Source of the DNA: Mycetocola zhujimingii
GTDB lineage: Bacteria > Actinomycetota > Actinomycetes > Actinomycetales > Microbacteriaceae
Length of the DNA stretch: 64,000 bases
Direction: 5' to 3'
Assembly (NCBI RefSeq): GCF_003065425.1
Contig: NZ_CP026949.1
Span: 2,046,001-2,110,000, forward strand
Positions 29,759-38,237 of the stretch are shown piece by piece; the stretch's first letter is position 1, and each line of letters begins with the position of its first letter. Both the position numbers and the translations under genes were made by a program. The notes under the pieces are model-generated. The model had not been told where the DNA came from and did not search any database. It worked only from the letters and a program-made list of their open reading frames with translations.

Positions 29759-30454
29759 ATGGCCGCACACGCAGCGCCGGTCCATGTCGCCGTTTCGACG
29801 GTGATCTTTGCGCTTCGGCCGTCACCGGTCGATGGCCGCATGACCGTGTGGCTCCCCCTCGTGCGGCGCATCCGTGATCCGTTCGTCAACATGTGGGCTC
29901 TCCCCGGCGGACCTCTCGAACCCGACGAGGATCTGGCGGAGTCCGCTGCGCGCACCCTCGCTGAGACGACGCTGCTGACGCCGCAGTACCTCGAGCAGCT
30001 CTACGCGTTCGGCAACACCGACCGCTCCCCCGGCGAGCGCGTCGTTTCGATCGTCTACTGGGCCCTGGTCCGTTCCGATGAGGCCGATATTGCGGTCGAG
30101 TCCGAGAACGTTCGCTGGTTCGAGGCTGATTCGGTGCCTGAGCTCGCCTTCGACCACAGTCTGATCGTGGAGTATGCACTGTGGCGGCTCCGCAACAAGC
30201 TCGAGTACAGCCACATCGCCTCCGCGTTCCTCGGCGACACCTTCACCCTGTCCGAACTGCGCGAGGTCCACGAGGCCGTGCTGCAGAAGCCACTCGACCC
30301 GGCCAACTTCCGCCGTCAGATCGAAGGCTCCGGGCAGGTCGTGCCGACCGAGCAGCTTCGGACAGGAGGTAGGCATCGCCCTGCCCGCCTCTATCGGTAC
30401 GCGGCAACAGTGGAGACCAACGGGCCCCTCGGCCGCACTGAAGGAGCATCATGA
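29759..30454 (+). CDS. nrtR: NrtR, Nudix-related transcriptional repressor of NAD synthesis
   Basis: A 231-residue protein with an N-terminal Nudix-like domain and a C-terminal winged helix (about residues 150-222, SAFLGDTFTLSELREVHEAVL and NFRRQIEG), the NrtR architecture that senses ADP-ribose or related NAD metabolites. The Nudix box is degenerate: the RE-EE-G core reads RTLAETTLL, so hydrolysis is unlikely and ligand sensing likely. It leads nadA-nadB-nadC with a 4-nt ATGA overlap, and an operator-like palindrome covers its promoter, pointing to autorepression. ATG 29759 has GGAAGG 7 nt upstream; a GTG lies 3 nt earlier. Confidence 0.92.
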   Translation: MAAHAAPVHVAVSTVIFALRPSPVDGRMTVWLPLVRRIRDPFVNMWALPGGPLEPDEDLAESAARTLAETTLLTPQYLEQLYAFGNTDRSPGERVVSIVYWALVRSDEADIAVESENVRWFEADSVPELAFDHSLIVEYALWRLRNKLEYSHIASAFLGDTFTLSELREVHEAVLQKPLDPANFRRQIEGSGQVVPTEQLRTGGRHRPARLYRYAATVETNGPLGRTEGAS

Positions 30455-31749
30455 CCCTCACCGCCTCCGTCGACAGCACGCTCATCGAGATCGCCGCCGG
30501 CACTGCGCCCGGCGCCGCGTGCAGCCCCGACCTCGTCCAGAAGCCCTGGCTGTTCGACTCCCGGCCGCCGGGATATGGCCCCGGGTCATCGATGGGTGAC
30601 CTGATCCCCGTCGGTTCTCCACGGCAGGGCGAACTTCCTGCGTTCTACCGCGAGGCATCCGCCGAGGAGCTGGACCGTCGCATCCGTTCGGCCAAAGAGA
30701 CGCTGGGGTCGAAGCTCGTCATTCTCGGCCACTTCTACCAGCGGGACGAGGTCGTGGCATACGCCGACTACGTTGGCGACTCATTCCAGCTCGCGAACGC
30801 GGCGAAGGCCCGCACGGATGCAGAGGCGATCATCTTCTGCGGCGTGCACTTCATGGCCGAGACGGCAGACCTGCTGTCGACCCCGGCCCAGTCGGTCATC
30901 CTGCCCAACCTCGCCGCCGGCTGCTCGATGGCCGACATGGCCAACATCGACCAGGTGGAGGAATGCTGGGAGCAGCTCACCGAGCTGTACGGCACCGAAC
31001 CGGATGCCTCGGGGCGAGTCCCCGTGATCCCGGTCACCTACATGAACTCCTCGGCGGCGCTCAAGGGATTCTGTGGGCGCAACGGCGGTATCGTCTGCAC
31101 GTCCTCCAACGCCGAGACGGTACTCGAGTGGGCATTCGAGCGCGGGCAGCGCGTGCTGTTCTTCCCCGACCAGCACCTCGGCAGGAACACGGCAAAGGCA
31201 ATGGGCGTTCCGCTCGAGCGGATGCCGATGTGGAACCCGAACAAGCCGTTCGGCGGCAATGACGCGCTCGCGCTCCAGGCCGCGCAGGTGATCCTCTGGC
31301 ACGGCTTCTGCTCGGTGCACAAGCGCTTCACCGTCGAGCAGATCGAGCGGGCGCGCGTCGAGCACCCCGGCGTGCGCGTGATCGTGCACCCGGAATGCCC
31401 GATGCCCGTCGTCGACGCAGCCGACGAATACGGCTCGACCGACTACATCCGCAAGGCGATCGAGGCGGCACCGGCAGGCACGACGTTCGCGATCGGCACC
31501 GAGATCAACCTCGTCCAGCGGCTCGCCGCGGAGCACCCCGAGCACACGATCTTCTGCCTCGACCCCGTGGTCTGCCCCTGCTCGACGATGTACCGCATCC
31601 ACCCGGGTTACCTCGCGTGGGTTCTCGACTCCCTCCTCGACGGTGTCGTGCTCAACCGGATCACCGTGTCGGACGATGTCGCCGAACCCGCTCGACTCGC
31701 TCTCGAGCGGATGCTCGCGGCGAAACCTCCAGTGCACACGGGAGGCTGA
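30451..31749 (+). CDS. nadA: Quinolinate synthase
   Basis: A 432-residue [4Fe-4S] quinolinate synthase, which condenses iminoaspartate with dihydroxyacetone phosphate. Seen are VILGHFYQRDEV, VGDSFQLA, IIFCGVHFMAETA, LAAGCSMADM, the conserved MWNPNKPFGGND and the late CPCSTMY; the three cluster cysteines are in FCG, NGGIVCTSSNAE/GC and CPCS segments. It begins in a 4-nt overlap with nrtR. An N-terminal extension of about 40 residues precedes the usual core, as in other actinobacteria. Confidence 0.95.
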   Translation: MTLTASVDSTLIEIAAGTAPGAACSPDLVQKPWLFDSRPPGYGPGSSMGDLIPVGSPRQGELPAFYREASAEELDRRIRSAKETLGSKLVILGHFYQRDEVVAYADYVGDSFQLANAAKARTDAEAIIFCGVHFMAETADLLSTPAQSVILPNLAAGCSMADMANIDQVEECWEQLTELYGTEPDASGRVPVIPVTYMNSSAALKGFCGRNGGIVCTSSNAETVLEWAFERGQRVLFFPDQHLGRNTAKAMGVPLERMPMWNPNKPFGGNDALALQAAQVILWHGFCSVHKRFTVEQIERARVEHPGVRVIVHPECPMPVVDAADEYGSTDYIRKAIEAAPAGTTFAIGTEINLVQRLAAEHPEHTIFCLDPVVCPCSTMYRIHPGYLAWVLDSLLDGVVLNRITVSDDVAEPARLALERMLAAKPPVHTGG

Positions 31750-31751
31750 TC

Positions 31752-33326
31752 GTGAAGCGGGTGATCGTCGTCGGGTCCGGAATCGCCGGCCTGACTGCCG
31801 CGCTCACGGCGAGCGCCGAACACTCCGTCACCCTGATCACCAAGGGTGCTCTGGGGATGAGCAACACCCGCTTCGCCCAGGGCGGCATCGCGGGCGTGAT
31901 GTTCGACGACGACAGCGTGAACGCACACATTTCCGACACCCTGGCCGCGGGAGCGGGGCTGTGCGACGCGGAAGCCGTCGCCGTGCTCTGCTCGGAAGGC
32001 CCTGCCAGCATTCGAGAGCTCGTCGAGCTCGGGGTGGCATTCGACAGCCACGAGGGTGATTTCGCGAAGGGCCGCGAGGCCGCCCACTCCTACCCGAGGG
32101 TTCTGCACGCCGGCGGTGACGCCACGGGTGCCGTGATCGAAGCGGCGCTCGTCGAGCGCCTTCGGGCCAGCTCCGTCACCGTGTATGAGCGCACGTTCCT
32201 CCGCGACCTCGTGTTGCACGGCGGCCGGATCAGCGGCGTCGACCTGCAGGATGCCGATGGCGTCCGGTTCCGGCTCGACGCCGATGCCGTGCTCCTCGCG
32301 ACGGGCGGCGCCGGCCAGCTCTACCCGTACACGACCAACCCGTCGGGTGCCACGGGTGACGGCGCGGCAGCCGCGCTTCGGGCCGGCGCCGTGCTCGCGG
32401 ACCTCGAGTTCTACCAGTTCCACCCGACAGCCCTCGTCACGACGGGCAATTTCCTCATCTCGGAGGCGGTGCGCGGCGACGGTGCTGTACTCCGCGATGC
32501 GACAGGAACCCGGTTCATGCCGGACCTCCACCCCGCCGCCGAACTCGCCCCGCGTGATGTCGTCGCTCGGGGCATCGCCGCGACGATGGCACGGCAGGAA
32601 GGGCGACCGGTCGAGCTCGACGCGACGGCGCTCGGTGCCGACTATCTGGCGGCACGGTTCCCCGGGATCGACGCCGCCGTTCGCGCCGCCGGCATCGACT
32701 GGTCGCGTGAGGGCGTGCCCGTCGCGCCCGCCGCCCACTATTGGATGGGCGGGATCGCGACGGACCTTGACGGACGCACCTCGATCCCCGGGCTCTTCGC
32801 CATCGGCGAGGTCGCCCGCACTGGTGTACACGGCGCCAACCGGCTGGCCTCGAACTCGCTGCTCGAGGGCGCCGTTTTCGGTCGCCGTGCGGCGATGGCG
32901 ATTGCCGGTGACCTGTGGCGACCCGCTCACTTCGAGGGTGCCCTCGTGGCGTCGGAGCTGCGGCCGCTCGGTACCACCGCCGACCTCCCGCCGTTTTCGC
33001 GGAGCGCCCTGCAGCAGCTGCTGTGGGCGAGCGCCGGCCTGTCCCGGTCCGCCGACACCCTCACCTCGGTGTCGCGCATCCTCGACGGCTGGAGCGCCCT
33101 CGACCTGCCTGGTGAGACCGTCGACAACCTCGAGGATCGTAACCTGCTCGCCCTCGGTCGGGCCCTGGTCACCGCTGCCCTGGCACGCACCGAATCGCGC
33201 GGCGCCCACACCCGCACCGATTATCCGGCCACCGATCCCGGACGGGCCGCACCGATTCTGCTCACCGACGACAGGGCGGTCCGACCGCTCGACTCCACCT
33301 TCTCCCGAGAGGCCCTCCCGTGCTGA
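31752..33326 (+). CDS. nadB: L-aspartate oxidase
   Basis: A 524-residue FAD enzyme oxidising aspartate to iminoaspartate for NadA. The FAD site VIVVGSGIAGLTAAL opens the protein; GMSNTRFAQGGIAG, FYQFHPTAL and GANRLASNSLLEG follow. The frame is open from 31395 over the end of nadA, but the GTG at 31752 has GGAGG 6 nt upstream and yields the family N-terminus. It overlaps nadC by 7 nt. Confidence 0.95.
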   Translation: MKRVIVVGSGIAGLTAALTASAEHSVTLITKGALGMSNTRFAQGGIAGVMFDDDSVNAHISDTLAAGAGLCDAEAVAVLCSEGPASIRELVELGVAFDSHEGDFAKGREAAHSYPRVLHAGGDATGAVIEAALVERLRASSVTVYERTFLRDLVLHGGRISGVDLQDADGVRFRLDADAVLLATGGAGQLYPYTTNPSGATGDGAAAALRAGAVLADLEFYQFHPTALVTTGNFLISEAVRGDGAVLRDATGTRFMPDLHPAAELAPRDVVARGIAATMARQEGRPVELDATALGADYLAARFPGIDAAVRAAGIDWSREGVPVAPAAHYWMGGIATDLDGRTSIPGLFAIGEVARTGVHGANRLASNSLLEGAVFGRRAAMAIAGDLWRPAHFEGALVASELRPLGTTADLPPFSRSALQQLLWASAGLSRSADTLTSVSRILDGWSALDLPGETVDNLEDRNLLALGRALVTAALARTESRGAHTRTDYPATDPGRAAPILLTDDRAVRPLDSTFSREALPC

Positions 33327-34195
33327 CCCCGCAACACATCGACCGTGTCGTTTCCCTCGCCCTCGAGGAGGACGCCCCGTGGGGCGACCTCACGAGCGAG
33401 ACGCTCATCCCCGCGACGGCGACGGCAACAGCGCGTCTCGTCGCCCGTGAGTCCGGCGTGTTCAGCGGCGGGGCCGTGTTTGCCGCCGCGTTTACCCTCA
33501 CCGACTCCGCCATCAGCGTCGACCTGCTGGTGGCAGACGGTGAGGCGTTCGAGACCGGCGACGAACTGGCATCCGTTACCGGTCCCGCCCGCGGCGTTTT
33601 GCAGGCGGAGCGAATTGGCCTCAACTTCGTGCAGCGGATGTCGGGCATCGCCACCCAGACAGCGCGGTACGTCGAACGGGTTGCCGGCACGAAGGCGCGC
33701 ATCGTCGACACGAGGAAGACGACGCCGGGACTGCGTGCATTCGAACGCCACGCCGTTCGGTCCGGCGGCGGATTCAACCACCGCTTCTCGCTGTCCGACG
33801 CCGTGATGGCGAAGGACAACCACCTCGCGGTCCTCACGGCCGGCGGCATCTCCGTCACCGATGCCCTCCTCGAGGTCCGTTCACGGCTGTCGCACACCAC
33901 CCACCTCGAGGTGGAGGTCGATCGTCTCGACCAGATCGAATCGGTGCTCGCGGCCGGGGTCGACACGATCATGCTCGACAACTTCAGCCTTGACGAGCTG
34001 CGGGAGGGCGTCGCACTCGTTGCAGGTCGCGCGATCATCGAGGCGTCGGGCAACGTCACGCTCGACACCGTTGGCGCGATCGCCCGCACCGGTGTCGACG
34101 TCATTTCGTCAGGCGCGCTGACCCACAGCATCCGCTCGCTCGATCTTGGCCTCGACGTCGCGCTCTCGGCGGATCCCGATGCTGTACCTCGATAA
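33320..34195 (+). CDS. nadC: Nicotinate-nucleotide pyrophosphorylase (carboxylating)
   Basis: A 291-residue quinolinate phosphoribosyltransferase, making nicotinate mononucleotide. Seen are EEDAPWGDLTSETL, NFVQRMSGIATQTARYV, IVDTRKTTPGLRAFE, GGGFNHRFSLSDAVMAKDNHL and the C-terminal EASGNVTL. GTG start, overlapping nadB by 7 nt and the desulfurase gene by 17 nt. Confidence 0.95.
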   Translation: MLTPQHIDRVVSLALEEDAPWGDLTSETLIPATATATARLVARESGVFSGGAVFAAAFTLTDSAISVDLLVADGEAFETGDELASVTGPARGVLQAERIGLNFVQRMSGIATQTARYVERVAGTKARIVDTRKTTPGLRAFERHAVRSGGGFNHRFSLSDAVMAKDNHLAVLTAGGISVTDALLEVRSRLSHTTHLEVEVDRLDQIESVLAAGVDTIMLDNFSLDELREGVALVAGRAIIEASGNVTLDTVGAIARTGVDVISSGALTHSIRSLDLGLDVALSADPDAVPR

Positions 34196-35357
34196 CGCAG
34201 CGACGACGCCGGTGCGCCGGGAGGTACTCGAGGCCATGTGGCCATACCTCACCGCCGAGTTTGGTAACCCGTCCAGTGTGCACACCGTCGGCGAGCGCGC
34301 GGCAATCGCGCTCGCGGATGCCAGGGGCCGGATCGCCACGGTTCTCGGCGTCCGCGCGAGCGAGGTCGTCTTCACCTCTGGCGGCACCGAGTCCGATAAC
34401 CTCGCGATCAAAGGCATAGCGCTGGGCAACCCGCGCAGCCGGCATCTCGTCACGACGGCGATCGAACATGAGGCCGTCCTCGAATCGATGGATTACCTCC
34501 GGCGGTTGCACGGCTTCACTGTGTCATTCGCGCCGCTCTCCCCCGACGGCATCCTGACCCCCGAGGCGCTCGAGAGCGTCCTCCGCGACGACACGACACT
34601 CATCTCGGTGATGTACGCCAACAACGAGATCGGCACGATCCAGGACATCCCCGCGCTCAGTGCCATCGCCGCGACCCGTGGCATCCCCTTCCACACCGAT
34701 GCGGTTCAGGCTGCCGGCTGGCTCGACCTGTCAGTCCGCGCGCTCGGCGTGGATGCGCTGTCGCTCTCCGGTCACAAAATTGGCGCACCGAAAGGCGTCG
34801 GCGTAGTGACCCTGCGTGGCCGGCTGCCCATCGAGGCTCTCGTCCACGGCGGTGGTCAGGAGCGGTCGAGGCGCTCGGGCACCGAGAATGTGGCGGGTGC
34901 CGTCGGGCTGGCGACAGCTCTCGAACTGGCCGAGAGCGAGAGAACGGATGCTGCAGCGCGGCTGACGGCAATGCGCACGGAGTTCACGTCCCGCGTTCGC
35001 GCACTCGTCCCCACTGCTGTGCCGACGGGGCACCCCGAGCGACGACTGCCCGGCCACGCGTCGTTCTGCTTCCCCGGCACCAGCGGAGAGGCGGTGCTTC
35101 TCGAGCTGGAAAGGCGCGGGTTCGTGTCATCGAGTGGTTCGGCGTGTGCCGCGGGCAGCGACGAACCGTCACACGTCCTCACAGCGCTCGGAGTGTCGGC
35201 AGAGGTCGCGCACACCGCCGTTCGCTTCACGTTTCCGGCGTCCATCACCGCCGGGCAGCTCGAGGAGGTGGCGCTCGCTGTGGCGGCATCCGTTCGATCG
35301 CTCACTCGGATCGGGGGCACCCCGGCGACGGCAGTGGGTTCGCCGAGGGTCTCTTGA
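34179..35357 (+). CDS. Cysteine desulfurase (NifS/IscS class) of the nad operon
   Basis: A 392-residue class V PLP enzyme releasing sulfur from cysteine. YLDNAATTPVRREVLEAM opens it, TESDNLAIKG and H97 (AIEHEAV) line the site, PLP lysine is K200 in SLSGHKIGAPKG, and the catalytic cysteine is C323 in SSGSACAAG. Its place at the end of nadABC suggests it supplies the NadA iron-sulfur cluster, as NadS/NifS does elsewhere; it could also serve tRNA thiolation. ATG 34179 overlaps the nadC end by 17 nt. Confidence 0.92.
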   Translation: MLYLDNAATTPVRREVLEAMWPYLTAEFGNPSSVHTVGERAAIALADARGRIATVLGVRASEVVFTSGGTESDNLAIKGIALGNPRSRHLVTTAIEHEAVLESMDYLRRLHGFTVSFAPLSPDGILTPEALESVLRDDTTLISVMYANNEIGTIQDIPALSAIAATRGIPFHTDAVQAAGWLDLSVRALGVDALSLSGHKIGAPKGVGVVTLRGRLPIEALVHGGGQERSRRSGTENVAGAVGLATALELAESERTDAAARLTAMRTEFTSRVRALVPTAVPTGHPERRLPGHASFCFPGTSGEAVLLELERRGFVSSSGSACAAGSDEPSHVLTALGVSAEVAHTAVRFTFPASITAGQLEEVALAVAASVRSLTRIGGTPATAVGSPRVS

Positions 35358-35381
35358 CAAGGTTCGGCCTGAGCGTACGGT
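35354..35381 (+). promoter_or_regulatory. Leaderless promoter of the 82-residue protein gene
   Basis: TTGACA (35354-35359), 16 nt and TACGGT (35376-35381) are followed by 6 nt and the ATG at 35388. The -35 box overlaps the last codons of the desulfurase gene. A start point at or next to the A of ATG would give a leaderless mRNA. Confidence 0.7.
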
Positions 35382-35387
35382 GAGGCC

Positions 35388-35636
35388 ATGGAGAAGCCAC
35401 AGGAGCCGGGTCGGAGATTCGGCAAAAAGAAGGCTCGTCCGGTCGACGAGAACTACGACCTCAGCAACGAGGAGATCGTGGCTCCCGAGCTTGCCATCCT
35501 CAAAAACTGGCTGCCGGCAGCAAGCCCGACGGATGGTCAGCCGTACCGTGAAACCCAGGCACAGCGCTCGGCACCGAAGAAACCACCGGGGCGCATCTAC
35601 CCGAAGGCCATCGACTCGGAGTCCGGCGACTTCTAG
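35388..35636 (+). CDS. Small hydrophilic protein, unknown
   Basis: An 82-residue protein, rich in K, P and E, with no hydrophobic core (MEKPQEPGRRFGKKKARP...). I recognise no family; the centre NYDLSNEEIVAPELAILKNWLP looks helical. It has its own near-consensus promoter, a leaderless-type start and a strong terminator at 35657, so it is a genuine single-gene unit. Confidence 0.75.
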   Translation: MEKPQEPGRRFGKKKARPVDENYDLSNEEIVAPELAILKNWLPAASPTDGQPYRETQAQRSAPKKPPGRIYPKAIDSESGDF

Positions 35637-35656
35637 TTCGGCCCTTAGTCGAGCCG

Positions 35657-35697
35657 CCCACTGCTCCAACGGCGTGCGCCGCCGTTGGAGCAGTGGG
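35657..35697 (+). terminator. 17-bp perfect hairpin terminator
   Basis: CCCACTGCTCCAACGGC (35657-35673) and GCCGTTGGAGCAGTGGG (35681-35697) pair perfectly with a 7-nt loop, 20 nt past the small-protein stop. It also shows that the upstream in-frame TTG at 35685, inside the right arm, is not the start of the next gene. Confidence 0.88.
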
Positions 35698-35708
35698 ACA
35701 CTGAGCGG

Positions 35709-36218
35709 GTGCTCGCGAAACTTTCTCTCCCCGCCACCCTTGACACCGCTCTGCCCGTGACCCTTCGCCGCGCGACGCGGCACGACCTGGGTGCATTGAT
35801 GACGCTCCTCGCTGACGATCCGATCAGCGCGGGACGCGGAGATCGAGCCGAAGATGCGGACGCCGCTGCCTACGCTGGAGCACTCGGCGAGTTGATCGAC
35901 GATTCCTCGAACGAGATCATCGTTGCCGTCGATCCTGACGACACCGTCATCGCGACGATGCAACTCACCAGGGTCCCCGGCATGGCCAGGCGCGGTGCAA
36001 CCCGGTTACTGGTCGAGGCGGTGCGGGTGGGAAGCGAGTCACGCTCGAGCGGTGTTGGCGGCGCCATGATGCGGTGGGTGACCGGTACCGCCGCTCCCGC
36101 ACTCGGCGCAGGGCTGGTTCAGCTCACCTCCGACAACGCGAGGACCGACGCTCACCGGTTCTACGAACGGCTAGGGTTCGTCGGGTCTCATCGCGGTTTC
36201 AAATACCAGGTCGACTGA
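35709..36218 (+). CDS. GNAT-family N-acetyltransferase
   Basis: A 169-residue GNAT acetyltransferase. The acetyl-CoA loop region reads VEAVRVGSESRSSGVGGAMMRWV, and QLTSDNARTDAHRFYERLGFVGSHRGFKY is the conserved C-terminal motif B. I chose GTG 35709 because it is 6 nt after GACACT, matching the leaderless pattern of its neighbours, and the frame upstream lies inside a terminator. Substrate unknown. Confidence 0.85.
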   Translation: MLAKLSLPATLDTALPVTLRRATRHDLGALMTLLADDPISAGRGDRAEDADAAAYAGALGELIDDSSNEIIVAVDPDDTVIATMQLTRVPGMARRGATRLLVEAVRVGSESRSSGVGGAMMRWVTGTAAPALGAGLVQLTSDNARTDAHRFYERLGFVGSHRGFKYQVD

Positions 36219-36273
36219 GCCGGCTGATCCGATCGCGCATCGGAGCTACGGATGCTGCCGCAAATGCAAGCCC

Positions 36274-36303
36274 TTGAGCGTCATCGATCGGGCCGCATAC
36301 CGT
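36274..36303 (+). promoter_or_regulatory. Leaderless promoter of the 67-residue protein gene
   Basis: TTGAGC (36274-36279), 18 nt and TACCGT (36298-36303) are followed by GAAGGG and the ATG at 36310. Confidence 0.6.
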
Positions 36304-36309
36304 GAAGGG

Positions 36310-36513
36310 ATGACTACAGACAACACTGGTACGACAGGCAACCCTGACGACGAGCTGACGGCGAAAAAGAGTTCAGAACCATCGTCGGCAACGAGCAGCC
36401 GCGATGAGGAACCAACCACTCTGACCGGCGAACGCTCGGCGAGCGCCGAGACCGGGACCGACAACATCCTTCCGACGCCGGAGCCCACCGAGGGTGGCGC
36501 GCCCGCGCCGTAG
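36310..36513 (+). CDS. Small acidic Ser/Thr-rich disordered protein
   Basis: A 67-residue protein, almost wholly T, S, E, D, G, P and N, starting MTTDNTGTTGNPDDE and ending EPTEGGAPAP. It has no predicted fold, membrane segment or family. The start is supported by a promoter exactly placed for leaderless translation; the frame open to 36274 runs over that promoter. A hairpin follows the stop. Confidence 0.65.
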   Translation: MTTDNTGTTGNPDDELTAKKSSEPSSATSSRDEEPTTLTGERSASAETGTDNILPTPEPTEGGAPAP

Positions 36514-36521
36514 CCCTCGCG

Positions 36522-36547
36522 GGGTGCCGGTCGCTGGGCCGGCACCC
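36522..36547 (+). terminator. Hairpin after the 67-residue protein gene
   Basis: GGGTGCCGG (36522-36530) and CCGGCACCC (36539-36547) form a 9-bp stem, 8 nt past the stop. There is no T-run. Confidence 0.5.
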
Positions 36548-36630
36548 GAGCTCCGATGAGGCTGGAGCAGGTGAACACGCGTACCCTTGGCATCTGGGCG
36601 TGTTTCTCACGTCCGACAAGAATTGAGAAC

Positions 36631-36978
36631 ATGGATACCATTGCGCTCCGCCGTTTTGTGGCCGCTGCCGAAGAACTTCACTTCGCGCACGCGGCGAAGC
36701 ACCTCAACATTCCGCGGTCGACGCTGATCGCTTCGGTGCGCGAACTGGAGAACGAACTGGGTACTCCCCTCTTCGACATGAACGCGTCGACCACGACGCT
36801 CACTCCCGCTGGTGCCGAGCTCCTCGCCGACCAGCAGAAGAAGCTCGCGGCGACGGCGGCATCGGTGCAGAACAAACCCCAGCCCGCCGGCGGCAAGGCA
36901 AAGGCATCCAAGGGCAAGGGTCGCGCGCCCGCTGTTAAGGGCCAGCCCCGTCCGGGCAAGCGACGCCAGTCCCGCTGA
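36631..36978 (+). CDS. Stand-alone LysR-type HTH protein with basic tail
   Basis: A 115-residue protein. Residues 1-58 are a LysR N-terminal winged helix (MDTIALRRFVAAAEELHFAHAAK, then SVRELENELGTPLF), but the effector-binding domain, normally about 200 residues, is absent. Instead a linker (TPAGAELLADQQKKLAATAAS) leads to a tail of G/K/A/P/R repeats (KAKASKGKGRAPAVKG) that looks DNA- or nucleoid-binding, like an H1 or Lsr2-type tail. There is no frameshifted remainder of a LysR gene downstream, so it is not a simple truncation. Function is inferred as DNA binding only. Confidence 0.78.
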   Translation: MDTIALRRFVAAAEELHFAHAAKHLNIPRSTLIASVRELENELGTPLFDMNASTTTLTPAGAELLADQQKKLAATAASVQNKPQPAGGKAKASKGKGRAPAVKGQPRPGKRRQSR

Positions 36979-37098
36979 GTCTCGCCGGGAAACCGCTGAG
37001 CGACCCCGCAGCCCTTGGCGAGGCCCGCTGGCCCGCGATAATGTCTCCGATCGCAAATTCATGCAGAGCCTGCACGTATCCGGGGTTAGGCTGAAGAG

Positions 37099-37569
37099 AT
37101 GACTCACCCGGAAACACCCACAGCTGCCCGACGCACGTCGCTCGCAGCGACCATCGCGCAGGTCGTTCTGGGCCTGTTCCTGCTGACCGCCGGGATTGGC
37201 CACCTCACCGTCGCGAGGGATGCCTTCCGGGCGCAGGTCCCCACCTGGCTGCCCATTGACGTCGACTTCGTGGTCGTGGCATCCGGCATCGTCGAAATCG
37301 TGCTGGGGCTGTCTCTTCTCCTGCTGTGGCGCTGGCGGGTGCCCGTCGGCTGGATCGTGGCGGCGTTCTTTGTCGCGATCTTCCCCGGAAACATCTCGCA
37401 GTTCACGACGGGCACCGACTCGTTCGGGCTCAACGACGATCTCAGCCGCGGCATCCGACTGCTGTTCCAGCCGCTGCTCGTGATCTGGGCTCTGTGGTCG
37501 ACCGGCGCATGGCGTGCGTGGCGGAGCCGTCGCGGTGCGGCGAAGCAGAAGAATTCTGTTTCGGCATAG
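37099..37569 (+). CDS. DoxX-like membrane protein
   Basis: A 156-residue protein with four hydrophobic helices (QVVLGLFLLTAGIGHLTVARDAF, VVVASGIVEIVLGLSLLLLW, VGWIVAAFFVAIFPGN, LFQPLLVIWALW). The FLLTAGIGHL motif fits DoxX/DoxD-related membrane proteins. The ATG lies 6 nt after TAGGCT, so translation is probably leaderless. Function unknown. Confidence 0.75.
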   Translation: MTHPETPTAARRTSLAATIAQVVLGLFLLTAGIGHLTVARDAFRAQVPTWLPIDVDFVVVASGIVEIVLGLSLLLLWRWRVPVGWIVAAFFVAIFPGNISQFTTGTDSFGLNDDLSRGIRLLFQPLLVIWALWSTGAWRAWRSRRGAAKQKNSVSA

Positions 37570-37586
37570 ATCTGACGGAGTCCCCC

Positions 37587-38237
37587 ATGATCATCGACGT
37601 CCCCACCTCGCTCGGTTCGGGCAGACTGACGGTCAGTGAGGCAGCGCAGCCTCGAGCCGTTGTCTGGCTGGGTCACGGAGCCGGCGGCGGAATCGGAGCC
37701 CTCGATCTCACCGCGTTGGCCGACCACCTGCCTGAGCACGGCTTCACCGTCGCGCGCTACGAGCAGCCATGGCGTGTTGCCGGAAAGAAACTCGCCCCGC
37801 GCCCGGCGACGCTCGATATCGCGTGGAGGGAGACCGCCAACGCCGTCGCCGAGCTTGCCGACGGGCTTCCGCTGGTGGTTGGCGGGCGAAGCGCCGGAGC
37901 GCGCGTGGCCTGCCGGACCGCCGACGACCTGGGCGCCGCTGCGGTCATGTGCCTGGCCTTCCCGTTGCATCCGCCGGGAAAGCCGGAGAAAACGCGACTG
38001 GACGAGCTGCTGCTGCCGTCGGCCCCGACAGTGGTGCTGCAGGGCGACCGCGACACGTTCGGTACGGCGAGCGACGTGGAGCGTGAGATCGGTAGCCGCG
38101 ACTCGATTCGGGTCGTGCCGATTCCCGGCGCAGACCACAGCATGAAAGTTCTCGCCTCGTCGCCGCTGAAGGCGCAGGATGTTGCCGCGTTGGTGACGGC
38201 ATCCGTTGCTGACTTTCTCGAGGGAGTACTCGCATGA
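37587..38237 (+). CDS. Alpha/beta hydrolase (TEX30/KANL3-like)
   Basis: A 216-residue alpha/beta hydrolase. WLGHGAGGG is the oxyanion loop, GGRSAGARVA the nucleophile elbow (serine in GRSAG), LQGDRDTFG the acid region and PGADHSMKV the histidine. The ATG has ACGGAG 6 nt upstream, 17 nt after the DoxX-like gene, and the stop overlaps the next gene by 4 nt. The substrate is unknown. Confidence 0.85.
   Translation: MIIDVPTSLGSGRLTVSEAAQPRAVVWLGHGAGGGIGALDLTALADHLPEHGFTVARYEQPWRVAGKKLAPRPATLDIAWRETANAVAELADGLPLVVGGRSAGARVACRTADDLGAAAVMCLAFPLHPPGKPEKTRLDELLLPSAPTVVLQGDRDTFGTASDVEREIGSRDSIRVVPIPGADHSMKVLASSPLKAQDVAALVTASVADFLEGVLA

Noticed and set aside
31608-33209. 533-codon frame antisense to nadB
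   Set aside because: Shadow of nadB with no domain likeness.
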